In this document: positions 9,986 to 23,206 of the stretch, piece after piece
How positions within the stretch are numbered: position 1 is the stretch's first letter
Layout of the letters: every line of letters starts with the position of its first letter
Source of the DNA: Pomphorhynchus laevis
Lineage: Eukaryota > Acanthocephala > Palaeacanthocephala > Echinorhynchida > Pomphorhynchidae
Reading direction: 5' to 3'
NCBI GenBank assembly: GCA_012934845.2
Contig: WNNJ02000516.1
Span: 1 to 64,000, forward strand
DNA length: 64,000 bases
Made by a program: the position numbers and the translations under genes
The notes under the pieces: generated by a model
Databases searched by the model: none
Told to the model about the DNA's origin: nothing
The model's input: the letters and a program-made list of their open reading frames with translations, nothing else

Positions 9986-12900
9986 CAAAAGTAATAATAA
10001 AGATTTTCTTAATAACAAAACAAACATGATAAAAATATGTAAATACATGCATAAATGAAAAATGTCATAGTAGAAAAAATACGGCAATAGCAGACGATTT
10101 CAGTTGAGTTGTCTTCATATAATAGCGGGCAAAGAGGATCAAATCCCTTCAACCTACATAAGTACACCCCCTTCCGTCTAAACAACTCAGAGTTTCTCAT
10201 ACACATGAGGATCCAGTCGATGCGGATAATGGTTGGTAATCGCGATATAAGGCGCTTAAGAAACCATGGTCTTTGCTCTGGGAAACATCCTCTAGAAAAA
10301 GAACAGTAGTCCCGAGATTGTCCAGGTATCCCAGAGGCGTACCTGAGCTGTCTCACTTAATGCCAGATGATGGGCCCGTTTCAGGGTCCATCGAGCTTTA
10401 TTCTGTACACTTTTGATCTAATCAAGTCTGGTCCGGTCGACCATTTAACCGTAATGGCACACCCCAGGTATTTTACTGGATGTGTAAAGGAAGGGAGTGG
10501 TTGATTATTCAATATGGAAGAGAAGGATGATATTGCTAGTCTCTTTGGTTTTTTCTTTGTTGTAGGGACATCATTAAAAACAGCCACCTGCGATTTAGAG
10601 GAGTGTAGAATAAGATTAGACGTGGTTAACTGATCTTTCAATCTTGAAAAGAAAAAGCTGATATCCAAAACTACATCTATGCACCTGCGTCCAGAGAACA
10701 GGGATGTGGTATTATCGGCATATATCACTATATGGTGATCTCGTTTAAATTTCTTAAAGAGTATAATCAGAGCAGTAAGATATAAGATAAGAAAACATGA
10801 GGGAACCTTGAGGCACACCTGTAATATAGTGGAACTGACGATCATTAGGGTCGTCTTCGTAAAAGAACCGATTGGTGTATAGCAGTGTCTGAACCCTGTT
10901 TACAATTCTTGCAGACAACCTGAGAGACTTAAGAGAAGAGATAACCAAGGGAATGGAAATGCGGTCACATGCAGCGGAAAAATCAAGGAAAACAGTCACA
11001 ACGAGCTGATGACTATTGTCCTGACAAAACCGGTGCACCTCACCAACTGCCAAATGGACCGAGCAATCTTTGACAATCCCATGGAAACATGGCGGGATTA
11101 AGTTACGACTAATTGATGTCCGCGGATTCTAAGCGAAAGCGCTTTTTCGTAGATGGAGATGAGGGAGTTTTGTATCGAAATAGGATAAAGATCTTTAGAA
11201 CATAAGACGTAACAGCAGCGTTATTGCGACCTATTTCTGACTGCGTGTCAAAAGCTGACATACCCGAGTGGAGAGTGACGCATGAGATCTGGAGGTGCCC
11301 GGAATTGGACCCAGGCATTCAGGATATCGGTAAGCGATAAATCCCTGCTCCTAACGTCACCTTAAGGCGGGACCGATTGGGGATATTGAGTGGCTTAATA
11401 ATTATGAACGGTTAGTAACTTCTCCAAAACTTTGCCAAGGCCTATTCGCCAATCTAACCAGATGCCCTCTCCCTCCAGCAGGAAAACCTTGAATATCTTC
11501 CAGAAGGAAGCCATATGGATTAAAGCGAGCAATGCTCGCAATATCTTTACTTAGCTGGAACCTATATTTAGAGCTACAGTATTCTTTCGATAGGGGCTGC
11601 CTGAGGGAAACAGAAAGATTGATAAGGTATAGCATTTTAGCTAAGACATTGAGTTTTGTTGGAGTGGGATTGAATAAACGACTTTTGTAGGTAGTCGAAA
11701 GTATCGCGGTAGCTTGCGAAGATAGATAGGAATTAAATCGGGACATATTAGCAATTCCTACGACTGAAAAGAGTCGGATGCTGCCTGGAAGAAGGCTACT
11801 CTGATTCAATCAATGTGAACCATCTTCCTCAACAGCTTATCTTCCTCTAATCGCCAGCGAAGTAAGTAATGCGAGGTGGACATTTGTTGGCCCGACTGCT
11901 CAATGCAGATAGGCTTTAGCAGGACCCTCTCGTGTAGCATTAGTATGTCGAGGACTGAATTTGTTTTTGTGCAATGAAAGGCTGGGGCTGATGGTTTATA
12001 TATGTCATATATACGTTCCTAGATCTGCCAAGTGCTGCATTAATCCAATGACTAGTTCTGTCGATGAAGTCATTAAGTAACATGTCATAGCCGCTACCCA
12101 ATATACGGTTCAGGAGGTCACGGTTCTTGTGGATCTCTCCTGGCCGAATATAGATATTGGATATACTGATGCATTTACCGTTCTTCCAGAGTGTTATCGC
12201 TAGACGAGCGATGGCTGCACAAGAGTAGTTTAATAGGAGAGATTATCTTAAATGGATTTTAACTAAAGTTAAAAGACCTTGAGAAGAAGAGTGAGGTGGT
12301 GTTATGTACGGAGTAAAGTGAGAGGAGGTGTGCTTTGGAAGAAACCGAATAATGTCCTGAGAAGACCGGATATATCTAGTTTTATAAAAGACTATAACAT
12401 CTGCATCTTAACCAGATAAAAGGCAAAAGGCAGAAGCACCTCCCGAATTCCACTGAGGACGTTCAGTGAAAACGGTTCAGAATTATTTCCCATGCAAAGG
12501 TGGAACTAGAAAGGACAGCGAACACACAAGTTAGGCCAAGAGGTGGAAGGTTGCCTTTCCGGCTTCCGGACCTAACAGCTGACCCACTGACCGATCCTTG
12601 GACAGAGGGAGAGTTATCATCATCTCCCTGTTTAATACTCCAAGCCTTCCCTTGCTTGTGAACCTTCGGGGCTATTGTGCTCGTGGATGTGCGTATTTTT
12701 GGATTGTTTGTCTTGGGGTGTTGATGAATATGTGATTGGCGTCAGAAACGCATTCCTTAGATTTTCTAGAATAGTCTCCATTGCCGCGATTCTTGCATCT
12801 ATTTTAATTCCCACTACTTTGTAGACTTTGTCGACAGAAGGGTTAATATTGGTAGCCATTTTCTTACCTGAAGATATCTGGTGTCGTTTTTGATAAGTTT

Positions 12901-13690
12901 TAAACTCCGCGCATTTTTTGAAAATACAGGATGCTGTAGACCACAGTTAACACAACAGGCTACAAAACTGCATTGCAGAGAATGTTCGTCTTCTTTTAAT
13001 GTGCAAAGCCCGCAACACTTCTTATTGCGACATGAGAAGCTCCAGTGCCCTCATTCATGATAATTGTTGAAATTATGGCAAGTCAAATTGTTGGATTCGA
13101 TGAGCTGGATCTCTTGGTTATACCCCAAGAATGCATTCTCCTCTGATACTTAACCGAATGCTATGGGTAAGGGGGTGTTCCTTTTAGCCTTGATGAATCT
13201 GAGGTTCAAGATACTGTATATTCTCTCCGGTGCCGTAATGTCCGCCGCATCTACCTCGGGCGTGATATTCGTGGTTTTAATTGTTGCCAGGATTAGCATA
13301 TAGGTAACTGTGGCTTTATGATCCAGATTGCCCTTAGACAACTTTATGTATTCATTGGCGAGGTCGGATGTCATGAATGAAATACGGTAATTGTTACCAG
13401 CTAGTCTGGTAGAGTTAAGTATAACACTGTTTATATCTGGAGTCGAATGTTCGCAAACGTTCAACAAAATATTTGTTCCTTGAAATTGGAATAACAGGTG
13501 TAACGGAGACGAGGTGACCTCGCTTCTTTATTTATGGGAGCTCGGCAGAGGCATCACCTTTTTTATTTTCCAAATTAGAACTTCACTAACATTAATTGAG
13601 TCGTTTAAACTGTCGTTTAAACTGTAGATAAATTTGTAGATAATTCCTGAAATTTGCTTGAATTTGCAGGCATATCAGCGTTGATTTTCA
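9986..13690 (-). mobile_element. LINE family B, copy 1 (B1)
   Basis: Element read on the minus strand. ORF1 remnants (13467-12630) include an N-terminal part and a C-terminal NINPSVDKVYKVVGIKIDARI block. The endonuclease region (about 12470-11820) is badly decayed but alignable to the other copies. ORF2 continues with RT (11400-10110): VTVFLDFSAACDRISIP, TGVPQGS, YADNTTSLFSGRRC and VKYLGCAITVKW. RT frames are 11809-11402, 11053-10754 and 10845-10381, so there are several frame breaks. The 3' end AAAGATTTTCTTAAT at about 9990 matches the 3' ends of B3 and B4. The 5' end abuts the 3' end of B2 at about 13,690. Confidence 0.82.
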
Positions 13691-16600
13691 AATCAACTAA
13701 ATAAGGTATTATTAACAATAACGACCGATAAGGAAGCAACGAAACATCATACAAAAACAGCGATCAAGTAGTACGCATATCAATATTCTTAAGACGACTT
13801 CTGTACCATCTTCTACTACACTCACGGCCTTAAGCTCAGATGAATCTGAGCCCCGGCCGCATCGACGCGCCGCTTTTCGACTGAACCATTCGGGGTCTAT
13901 CACCCCTCCCCCTAAGAGTCCAGTCGAGGCCGACTATAGTCGGTAATCTCGAAATGAGAAGCTTAATAAATCTTAGTCTTTGCTCGGGGGAGACGTCCTT
14001 TAGAGAAAAAGATTAATCCCAGATATCCCAACTACCCCAAGGCGCTCTTGGGTTTTCCCATTTAATGGCAGGTGTTGGGCCGTTTCATAGCCCACCTGGC
14101 TTTCTTCATAATACGTTTAAATCTATCCAGGTAAGATTTGCTGACCAATTAACTGAAACGGTAAACCCCTGATATTTTACTCGATTCGTGAATATGGGGA
14201 GTGGTCAGTAAACCTCTGATATTTTACCCCTTGGAGGCAGGGGCGCCATAACAGACGATAACCTGCGATTTCTCGGAGTTTAAAAAATAATTGGATGTGG
14301 ATAACTGATCTTTTAATATTAAAAAAACGGCTGATGTCCGAGATTACATCTTTGCACCTGCGTCCTGAAAACATGGCCGTAGTATCATTAGAATATACCA
14401 CAAGATTATGATCACGTTTAAATACCTTGAATAGAATAATGGAGCTAGCAATATATAAGATAGGAGAAAGTGAGGAGCCTTGAGGCACACCTGTAATAGG
14501 GTAGAACTTATGTGCATCAGGGTCGTCTTTATAATAGAAACGCTTGGTGTACAGCAATATTTACACCCTGTTAGCGATTCTCGCAGGCAGACCGAGGATC
14601 CTAAGAGAGAATATAATGAAAGGAATTGAGGTGTGGTCAAATGCAGCATGACAATAAAGAAAAACAGCCACAACAAGCTGATGACTATTATCCTGGCAAG
14701 ACTGATGCACTTCACCAATTGCAGTATGACACGATCCCCCTTTTACAATAAAGGATTATTGTAGGATTAAGGATTATTAAGGGATTAAGTTACGCCTATT
14801 TAAATGGTCGCAGATTCTGCGCGCAAGCGTTTTTTAGTAGATGGAGATGAGGGAATTTTAAATCAAATGGGATACAGGTCTTTAGGACATTAAACCGGAT
14901 TTCACTTAGGTAAAAATATTTTACGACTGATGTTAATGCTGGTTACATCGGATAGTGGATCTAACATCATTGTTACGACCAGTTCTCTTTTTTGATCAGC
15001 TGACAAATGCGAGAATAGAGCAAAGCGACGGTTTTGCAGGTGCCTAGAAGTTGGCCTCAGGTCTTAAGGATATCCGCCACGGATGAATCCCTACTCCTAA
15101 AGTCACCCCAAGTCGGGATTTGTTGAGAATAAAGCGTAGCTGCATAGTTATGCAGAGCTAGTGATTTATCCATAAGTTTATCAAGGCCATCGCTACCTGT
15201 CCACCCTGATGTTCTATCACGCCTGCAGTCAAATTTATCCTTCTTGAATATCTTCCTGAAGAAAGCCTGAGAGGGACTAAGACAAGCAATACTCGTCCTG
15301 TTCTTACTCAGCTGATGCCTATATCTATAACTCGAGTATTCATTCGAGAGAACCTGCCTGAAGTTAGCAGAGAGATTGGGAAGGTGTAGCATTTTAGATA
15401 TGACCTTGAGTTTTGTCGGAATGGGACTGTAAATGCGACCTTTGTATGTAGTCGAAAGGATCGCGGTAGCTTGCGATGAGAGGTACGAATTAAATTCGGC
15501 CAAATTCCCATTCCCTATCCTGAAAAAGAGTTGGATATCTGCCTGAAAGAAGGCCACTCTAATTTGATCGAAGTACAACCTCTTTCTAAGCAACGTATCT
15601 TCCTCTAGCCGCCAGCATATTAAGTCATGATAAATGGTCAGCTGTTGGCGGGAATGATCAGTGCAGATGGGTTTTAACAACCACATTCTATGTAGCAATA
15701 ATATGTCGAGGAGTGAATTTGTTATAGAGCAATGAAAGGTGAGGGTTGGTGGTTTGTGTATAAGATAGTCGTTCCTGGCTCTGCGGAGTGTTGCATAAAT
15801 CCAACGACCAGTTCTGTCGTTGAAATCACCGAGTATCATGTCATAGCAGCTACCTAAAATTCGGTCCAGAAGGTCACGGTACTTATGAATTTCCCCTGGC
15901 CGGATGTAGACATTGGCTAAGCTGATGCGTTTACCGTTCTTGACAAGTGATATAACTTAACAGGACAGGAAAAGTTCAATAAGACGGAGGACCTTAAGGA
16001 ACATTTAATTAGGGTTAACATGCTTTGAGATGAAGAAGAGTGGGGAGTGGTTATGTAGGAACTAATATGTAGATATGCTTTGGGGTAAATCGAGTAATGT
16101 CCTGGGGTAGTCGTATCGAACTCGTCTTCTGAAGGACTATAACATCTGCATCCGTACCAGATAGAAGCCTAATGGCAGAAGCACCTTCAGAATTCCACTG
16201 AAGGATATTCAGTGAAAAAGGCTCTTGAGTACTTTTCATTGTCAAAGTGTAACCGGAGTCGGACGCCTCCCGCCTAGTCGGAACCAGAGGCGGAAAGGTC
16301 ACTCTTTCCTCCTCCTGTTCCTAAAGGTTAAGACATTTGCACACGGGCGTTGTATTCATTTTCCTCGGTACTGGCTAAAGCCCAGATTAAGCTTTTAGAG
16401 GCTAACTTCATATGAATTATATTTTGAGAAAAACCTGTTCGTTTTTGATTTGGGAGCCTTCTTTAAATTGTTAACCTTTCCTGCTGGGTGAATAAAAGGA
16501 CTCCGCCAGTTGATTTATTATATCCTTAATCAAGTTCTCCAAGTGTACCATCGAGGCCTAATTTTTCCTTTCTATGAGTTTGAGGATTTCTGCATCAGAC

Positions 16601-17460
16601 AGTCTGTCTTCTTTGACGGCCGAGACATCCTCCACAAAAGTCGTCGGTTTAGGTTAAAAACACCTGTGTCTTTTTTGATAATCTTTAAAAAATTTACATA
16701 TTTTTAAGAACGCGGGTTTTCCTTTCTCAGTTAGAGCAGTGTGGTTTATCCACGCATTTTCCTTAATGAATATTAGAAGTCCTTCACACCTCGCACTCCT
16801 GGGGTAGGGAACAACCCGACGCCCAATGCCCCACTGGTGACACTTATTACAGTGGGGGTAGGTTAAGAAGTTGGTTTCAATTAATGAAAAATTCAGGCTG
16901 TACCTTATGAAGGGGTTTGAAGTCGAGAATTACAGGCTTTGTGCCACATCCACTGGTGCATTGCAAAACGCCACCGGGATGGGGAATCTTTTTTTCCTAT
17001 TATATACCGAACGCAAGAGATATTAAATTCTACTTCTAACATCGATACATCTTCGTCGGAGCTGGCATATTTTTAATTTTAAACGAAGCCATGATCAGTT
17101 TAGACGAAATAGCTGCAATTTTCGAATGCGTGTCATTAAAATATTTGATATACCTCTTTGCAGGATATGGCTAGGTAAAATATATTTTTATTTCTCTCAT
17201 AATATTTAACAGCATCGAAGAGAATTCTCTTTTTGAACAGGTCAGTAAACCCCTTTAGAAAGGTGTTAAATAAATTCCGCATTTCCAGAGGCTCTAATAG
17301 TTTAATAACCACTTAGTTAGCTAATTTTGGTAACAAAGTTCCCCTCAGGAGATAAATCAAAAGTTAAAAAACATACCTTTTTTGCAGCATTTGCTGGAGA
17401 ATTTAGCATTATTTCGTTTTCCTTTGATAGCTCCGACGTTGTAATGCTGCAAATTTTTGA
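13691..17460 (-). mobile_element. LINE family B, copy 2 (B2)
   Basis: Same organisation as B1 and directly head to tail with it. The 3' UTR is about 13,695-13,850. RT remnants (14,860-14,060) include ITGVPQGSSLSPILY, and the YADD motif is decayed. The long frame 15839-15057 covers the end of the endonuclease (GDFNDRTGRWI, FHCSITNSLLDILLLH) into the linker and early RT. The endonuclease start is 16,302-16,051 (FSLNILQWNSEGASAIRLLS). ORF1 remnants lie at 16,330-17,430. Several stops and frameshifts are present. The 5' boundary with B3 carries the palindrome TTGATTTTAAAATCAA (17457-17472), and the 3' boundary with B1 carries TTGATTTTCAAATCAA (13681-13696). Confidence 0.82.
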
Positions 17461-20400
17461 TTTTAAAATCAACAACAACGATTTTCTTAAATAAAATTAA
17501 ACGACAGGATAAAAAAGACAGTCAACCAGTAAGTAACAAGTCAAATACAATTGCGACGGTATCTTCCATAGTAGTCTTCATCAAAATTACGGCATCAAAC
17601 CCAGTAGAATCTGGGCCCTCCAATTAATCCAACACGCCGTCTTTTGACTGAACCACCCGGGGTCTTTCACCCTTCGAGGAGTCTAATCGAGGCGGACTAT
17701 GCTGGGTAAACGAGAAACGAAGAGCTTGAAAAACCTTAGCATTTGCTATGGGAGGACGTCCTCTAGAGAAGAAGACTAATCCCGAGATAGCCCAAGTGCC
17801 CCAGAGGCGCACCTGAGTTTTCCCTTTCAATGACAGATGCTGGGCACGTTTCAGGGCCCACCTAGCTCTTTAAGGATACGTTTAAGTCTATCTAAGTCGG
17901 CTTTCGCCTACCAGTTCACCGTAATGGTGAACCTCAGGTATTTTACTCGACTCATAAAGACAGGGAGTGCTTGATTAGTCAAAATGGAGGAGAGTTCAGA
18001 GAGTGCTAATCTCTTAAGTTTTTGCTTTGTTGCAGGGGCGCCATTAAAGACAACCACCTGCAACTTCGCGAAGTTTAAAATAAGATTAGACTTGGGTAAC
18101 TGGTCTTTTAATCTTAAAAAGAATCGGATGATGTCCGAGACTACGTCTTTGCACCTGCGTCCAGAGAACAGGGATGTGGTATCATCAGCGTATACCACTA
18201 GACGTTGTTGACGTTTAAATATTTTAAAGAGATTAATGGAAGCAGCAAGAAATAGTACTGAAGAAATAGGGTACCTTGAGGCTTAACCATAATAGGGTAG
18301 AACTGAAGCGCATCAGGGCCGTCTTCATAAAAGAATCGTATGTTGTACAGCAGTATCTCCATCCTATTAACAATTCTCGCAGGCAACCCGAGGGACTTGA
18401 GAGAAGAGATAACAAAAGGAATGGAGATGCGGTCAAATGCAGCAGAATAATCAAAGAAAACAGCCACAACAAGCTGATGACTATTCTCCGGACAAAACTG
18501 ATGCACTTCACCTACAGCTAAATGGACCGAGCGACCTTTGACGAACCCATGGAAAACAGGTGGGATCAAATTTAGCCTACTTAAATGATTGCGGATTCTA
18601 CACGCAAGCGCTTTTTCGTAATCGATACGAGGAAATTTTGAATCGATATGGGCCTTAGGTCTTTAGGACATAAGACCGGATTTTTCTTAGGTAGAAATAT
18701 ACGTCTACTCATGCTGATACCGGTCACATCGGATGTGGCGGCTAAAAGCATTGTGACGAACACTTCTCATTTTTGCTCGGCTGTCAAAAGCTGACAGACA
18801 CGCGAAGAGAGTGGAGCGACGGATTTGGAGGTACCCGGATGTCCCCAGGAGTTGAGAATATCTGTAACAGATAAGTCTCTACTCCTGAAGTCACCCCGTT
18901 GCGGGATTGGCTGGAGTGATTGAGTGACTTTATAATTATGTAGGGATAGTGACTCCTCCAAATTTGTATCAAGACTTATTTTAGAAATCCAACCCAATAC
19001 CCTATCCCTCCAACAGACAAACTTCTCCTTCTTGAATATCTTCCAGAAGGAAGACTGAGCTGGACTAAGGCAAGCAATGCTGTCCTATCCTGATTCAGTT
19101 GGAACCTATATTTAGTGCTCCAATATGCTTTCGAGAGAACTTGTCTGGCAGAAGCAGAGAGATTGGGGAAATGTAGCAAATATGCAAAGGTCTTGAGTTT
19201 TGTCGGAGTGGGACTGAAAATACGACCTATATAGGTAGTCGAAAGTATCGCGATAGCTTGCGAACAGAGGTAGGAATTAAATTCGGTTAAACTCTCAATC
19301 CCAATTTGGGGGAGCATTAGATAATTGCCTGAAAGAAAGCCACTCTGATCGGATAAAAGTGGAATTTCTTTCGAAGCAGCGTCTTCTCTTCTATCCACCA
19401 GCGAATTAGATCATGAGAGGTGGACAGATGTTGTCGCGACTGCTCCGTTCAGAAAGGTTTCAATAACCACCTATCATGGAGCAGTAATAAGTCGAGGAGT
19501 GAGTTGTTGAAGTGCAATGAAAGGTAGGGGACGTTGATTTATAAATAAGATAAACGTTCATAACTCTGCGGAGTGTAGCATTAATCCAACGACCAGTCCT
19601 GTCGTTGAAGTCACCTAATACCATGTCGTAACCACTGTCTATTATCCTATCCAGGAGGTCACGGTTCTTGTGAATTTCCCCTGAATGAATTTTAGACATT
19701 GACTAGACTGAGGCGTTTACCGTTCTTACAGAGTGAAACTACTAAACAAGACAGGGCTGGATAAGGATAGTTAAATAGGAGGGAAGATCTTAAGGAGCAT
19801 TTAACTAAGGTCAAAAGTCCATGAGAAGAAGAGGAGTGACGTGGGGTTATGTATGGAGTATAGTGGGAACAAATGTGCTTTGGAATAAATAGAGTAATGT
19901 CCTGGGAGAGACGGATAGACCGCGTCTCCTGAAGGACTATAACCTCTGTATCTCTACAAGATAGAAGTCTAAGGGCAGAAGCTCCTCCGGAATTCCACTG
20001 AAGGATATTAAGTGAAAAAGGATCACGAGTACTCTGCATTGTGTTAGGTTAGCTGGGTGGGATTGCCTTATCCCTAGACGGATCTAGGGGCGGAAAGGTT
20101 GCCCCCTCTTCACCAACGCCGCCCTAATTGCTCACTTGCCCACGAGCGATATCTTCATTTCCAATTATTGAGCAGCCTCTTTGCTTTATCAATTTGCCAA
20201 CTTTTACAGGGAGAACTGTGCGGGTAGACGTTCCCGTTTCTTATAATGTGGCATCGTCAGTTCTGGCATCGTCGTCTCGGGAATATTTGTAGTTCCAAGT
20301 AGGGTGGACATCATACGTTTCATTTGACCCAGGATGAATTTTTTGTTTTCATCCATCAACTGGAAGATGTCTTTGTTATAAATTCTGTCGGTAGCAGTAA

Positions 20401-21285
20401 CGGAATAAGAATAAGTAGAATATCTTGTATTCTTAGGTGATTGGCTAGCGAAGGTTCGTTGACAGGCTTTAAAGTGCCTGCATCTCCTGTACCAGGCTGG
20501 GTGGTCCCCATTACAATTCCGGCAGACGGGGAAGCTTCGCACTTCTCCCCTTTTAGAAGATAATCGCAAGAGTCAAAACCACAGACTCCGCAGACTCTAG
20601 TAGAATAACAGGTTGACCCTCAGTGTCCCCACTTGTGGCATACGTTATAGTGGGGGTAGGTCAAGTTATCTTGTTCCAGTAAAGTGAATCTTAAGATATA
20701 CCCCAAAAAGGGGTTTGAGGCCGATCTTACGAGAGTTTCAGCGTGGCCAGTTTCAACGGTACAGAACGCTATCGGCAAATCATGGTCAGTCTTTGACTTG
20801 ACTGTACGAACCGAGGATAGCTTATACAGCAATTTAATGAAATCATGTCATCCTCATGACCTGGAAATTTTGGAAATTTTGGCTGTAGCCAAAATAGGCT
20901 TTAGCTGTAGATTACTCAAATGGGCAAAATTTTTTGCAAAATGTTTTTCATATTCGTGCATAATCAGAATTGACAAAGGATATCTTCATACTAGCTTCAA
21001 ACATGCGAACAGAATTGAAAATAACTCTGCCTTTATACTTCATTACAAAATCTCTTAGGAAATAATTGAAAAGCTTATGCCTTTCAAACGGGTGGAAAAA
21101 CGCAATTATTGCAAGATTAAGTTTTGGAATAGGGGGAGTACCCCAATATCCTTTTGAAAATTAGATAACAAATCACTTACCTCCGTCTTCTTTTTTGAAT
21201 TGGAATAAGTCAAATTCATACCATCATTAGCAATTTCCCTTGCAAAAACTGAATCTTGTGATCCTTCGTCACAATTTTTTTACTT
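17461..21285 (-). mobile_element. LINE family B, copy 3 (B3)
   Basis: Complete in length. The 3' UTR lies at about 17,475-17,610. RT frames include 18569-18198 (GEVHQFCPENSHQLVVAVFF, DYSAAFDRISIP) and 18198-17908 (VYADDTTSLFSGRRC). The linker is 19398-18767. The endonuclease is 20039-19460, starting MQSTRDPFSLNILQWNSGG and containing VLGDFNDRTGRWI. ORF1 frames 20832-20620 and 20569-20204 show zinc knuckles (NVCHKWGH; CRNCNGDHPAWYRRC). Frames change about six times. The sequence is closer to B4 and B5 than to B1. Confidence 0.85.
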
Positions 21286-23206
21286 TAAAATCAAGAATAA
21301 TAAAGATTTTATTAAATCACAAAAACATAAATGAGAAAAAAAGTAATAAAAGTCAGTTAAGAGTGACAGTTAAAGACAGAAACCACAGTTCTTCTTTCTT
21401 TCAGTCTTCTCTTTCTTTATGGCCTCAAATCAACGGGGATCTGAGCCCCCAACCGATCCAACACGCCGCCTTCCGACTGAACCACCCGGGGTCTTTCACC
21501 CCCCGAAGAATCCAATCGGCGCGGACTATGCTGGGTAAACGAGAGACGATGAGCTTAAGAAACCTTAGCCTTTGCTCTGGGGGACGTCCTCTTGAGAAGA
21601 AGACTAATCCCGAGATATCCCAGGTACCCCAAAGGCGCACTTGGGTTTTCCCTTTCAATGACAGATGCTGAGCCCGTTTCAGAGCCCACCTAGCTTTCTT
21701 CAGGATACGTTTAAGTCTATCCAGGTCAGCTTTCGCCGACCAGTTCACCGTAATGGTGAAACGTAACGGTGAACCCCGGGTATTTTACTCGACTTGAGAA
21801 GGTGGGGAGTGGTTCAGAGGCAAATATAGAGGAGAGCGCAGAGTGTGCTAATCTCTTAAGTTTTTTCTTTGTTGCAGTGGTGCCATGAAAGACAACCGCC
21901 TGCGATTTGGCGGAGTTTAAAATAAGATTGGATATGGGTAACTGGTCTTTTAATCTTAAAAAGAAGCGGCTGATGTCAGAAACTACGTCTTTGCACCTGT
22001 GTCCAGTGAACAGGGCTGTGGTGTCATCAGCATACACCACAAGACGTTGTTCGCGTTTAAATATTTTGAATAGATTAATGGAGGCAGCAAGATATAAGAT
22101 AGGAGAAAGAGGTGAACCTTGAGGCACACCCGTAATAGGGTAGAACTGATGCGCATCAGGGTCGTCTTCATAATAAAGCCGCTTGGTGTACAGCAGGATC
22201 TCCACCCTATTCACAATTCTCGCAGGCAACCCGAGGGCCCTGAGAGAAGAGATCACAAAAGGAATGGAGATGCGGTCAAATGCAACAGAAAAGTCAAGGA
22301 AAATAGCCACAGTTAGGCGATGGCTATTCTCCCGACAAAACTGATCCACCTCACCTACTGCTGAATGGACCGAGCGACCTTTGACGAACCCATGAAAACC
22401 TGGAGGGATCAAATTACGCCTACTTAAATGGTCGCGGATTTTACGCACAAGCGCTTTTTCGTAAATCGACACGAGGGAATTTTGAATCAAAATGAGTCGC
22501 AGGCCTTTAGGACATGAACAGGATTTTTTCTTAGGAATAAAAACACGCTTACTAATATTGATGCCTGCTACATCGGATGGGGAGGCTAAAAGCATTGTTA
22601 CGGCCACCTCTCTTCTCTGATCAGCTGTCAAAAGCTGACAGACCCGAGAAAAAAGTGGAACGACGGATTTGGAGGTGCCCGGGAGTGGACCCCAGGAGTT
22701 AAGAATATCCGTAACAGATAGATCCCTACTCCTGAAGTTACACCAAGGCAGGATTGGTTGAGGTGATTGAGTGGCTCCATAGTTGTGTAGGGCTAGTGAC
22801 TCCTTCAAAACTTTTTCAAGGCATACATTCCCTATCCAACTCAATGCTCTACCCTTCAAGCAAACAAACTTCTTGAAAATCTTCCAAAAGGAAGACTGAG
22901 AAGGATTAAGGCGAGCGATACTCGTCGCATCCTTACTCAGCTGGAACCTGTATCTAGTGCTTCAGTATTCATTCGAGAGGGCTTGTTTGGCAAAAACAGA
23001 GAGATTAGGGAGGTTCAGTAATTTTGCTAGGACCTTGAGTTTCGTCAGATTGGGATTGTATATACGACCTTTATAGGTAGTCGATAGAATTTTCTGTAGC
23101 TTGCGAAAAGAGGTAGGTATAAAATTCGGTCAGACTCTCATTTCCTATTCGGGGAAAGAGTTGGATAGCCGCCTGAAAGAAGGCCACTGATCGGATCAAA
23201 TTAAAT

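Noticed and set aside
10109-10309. Plus-strand ORF over the LINE B1 3' region
   Set aside because: Antisense to the LINE B C-terminal coding region.
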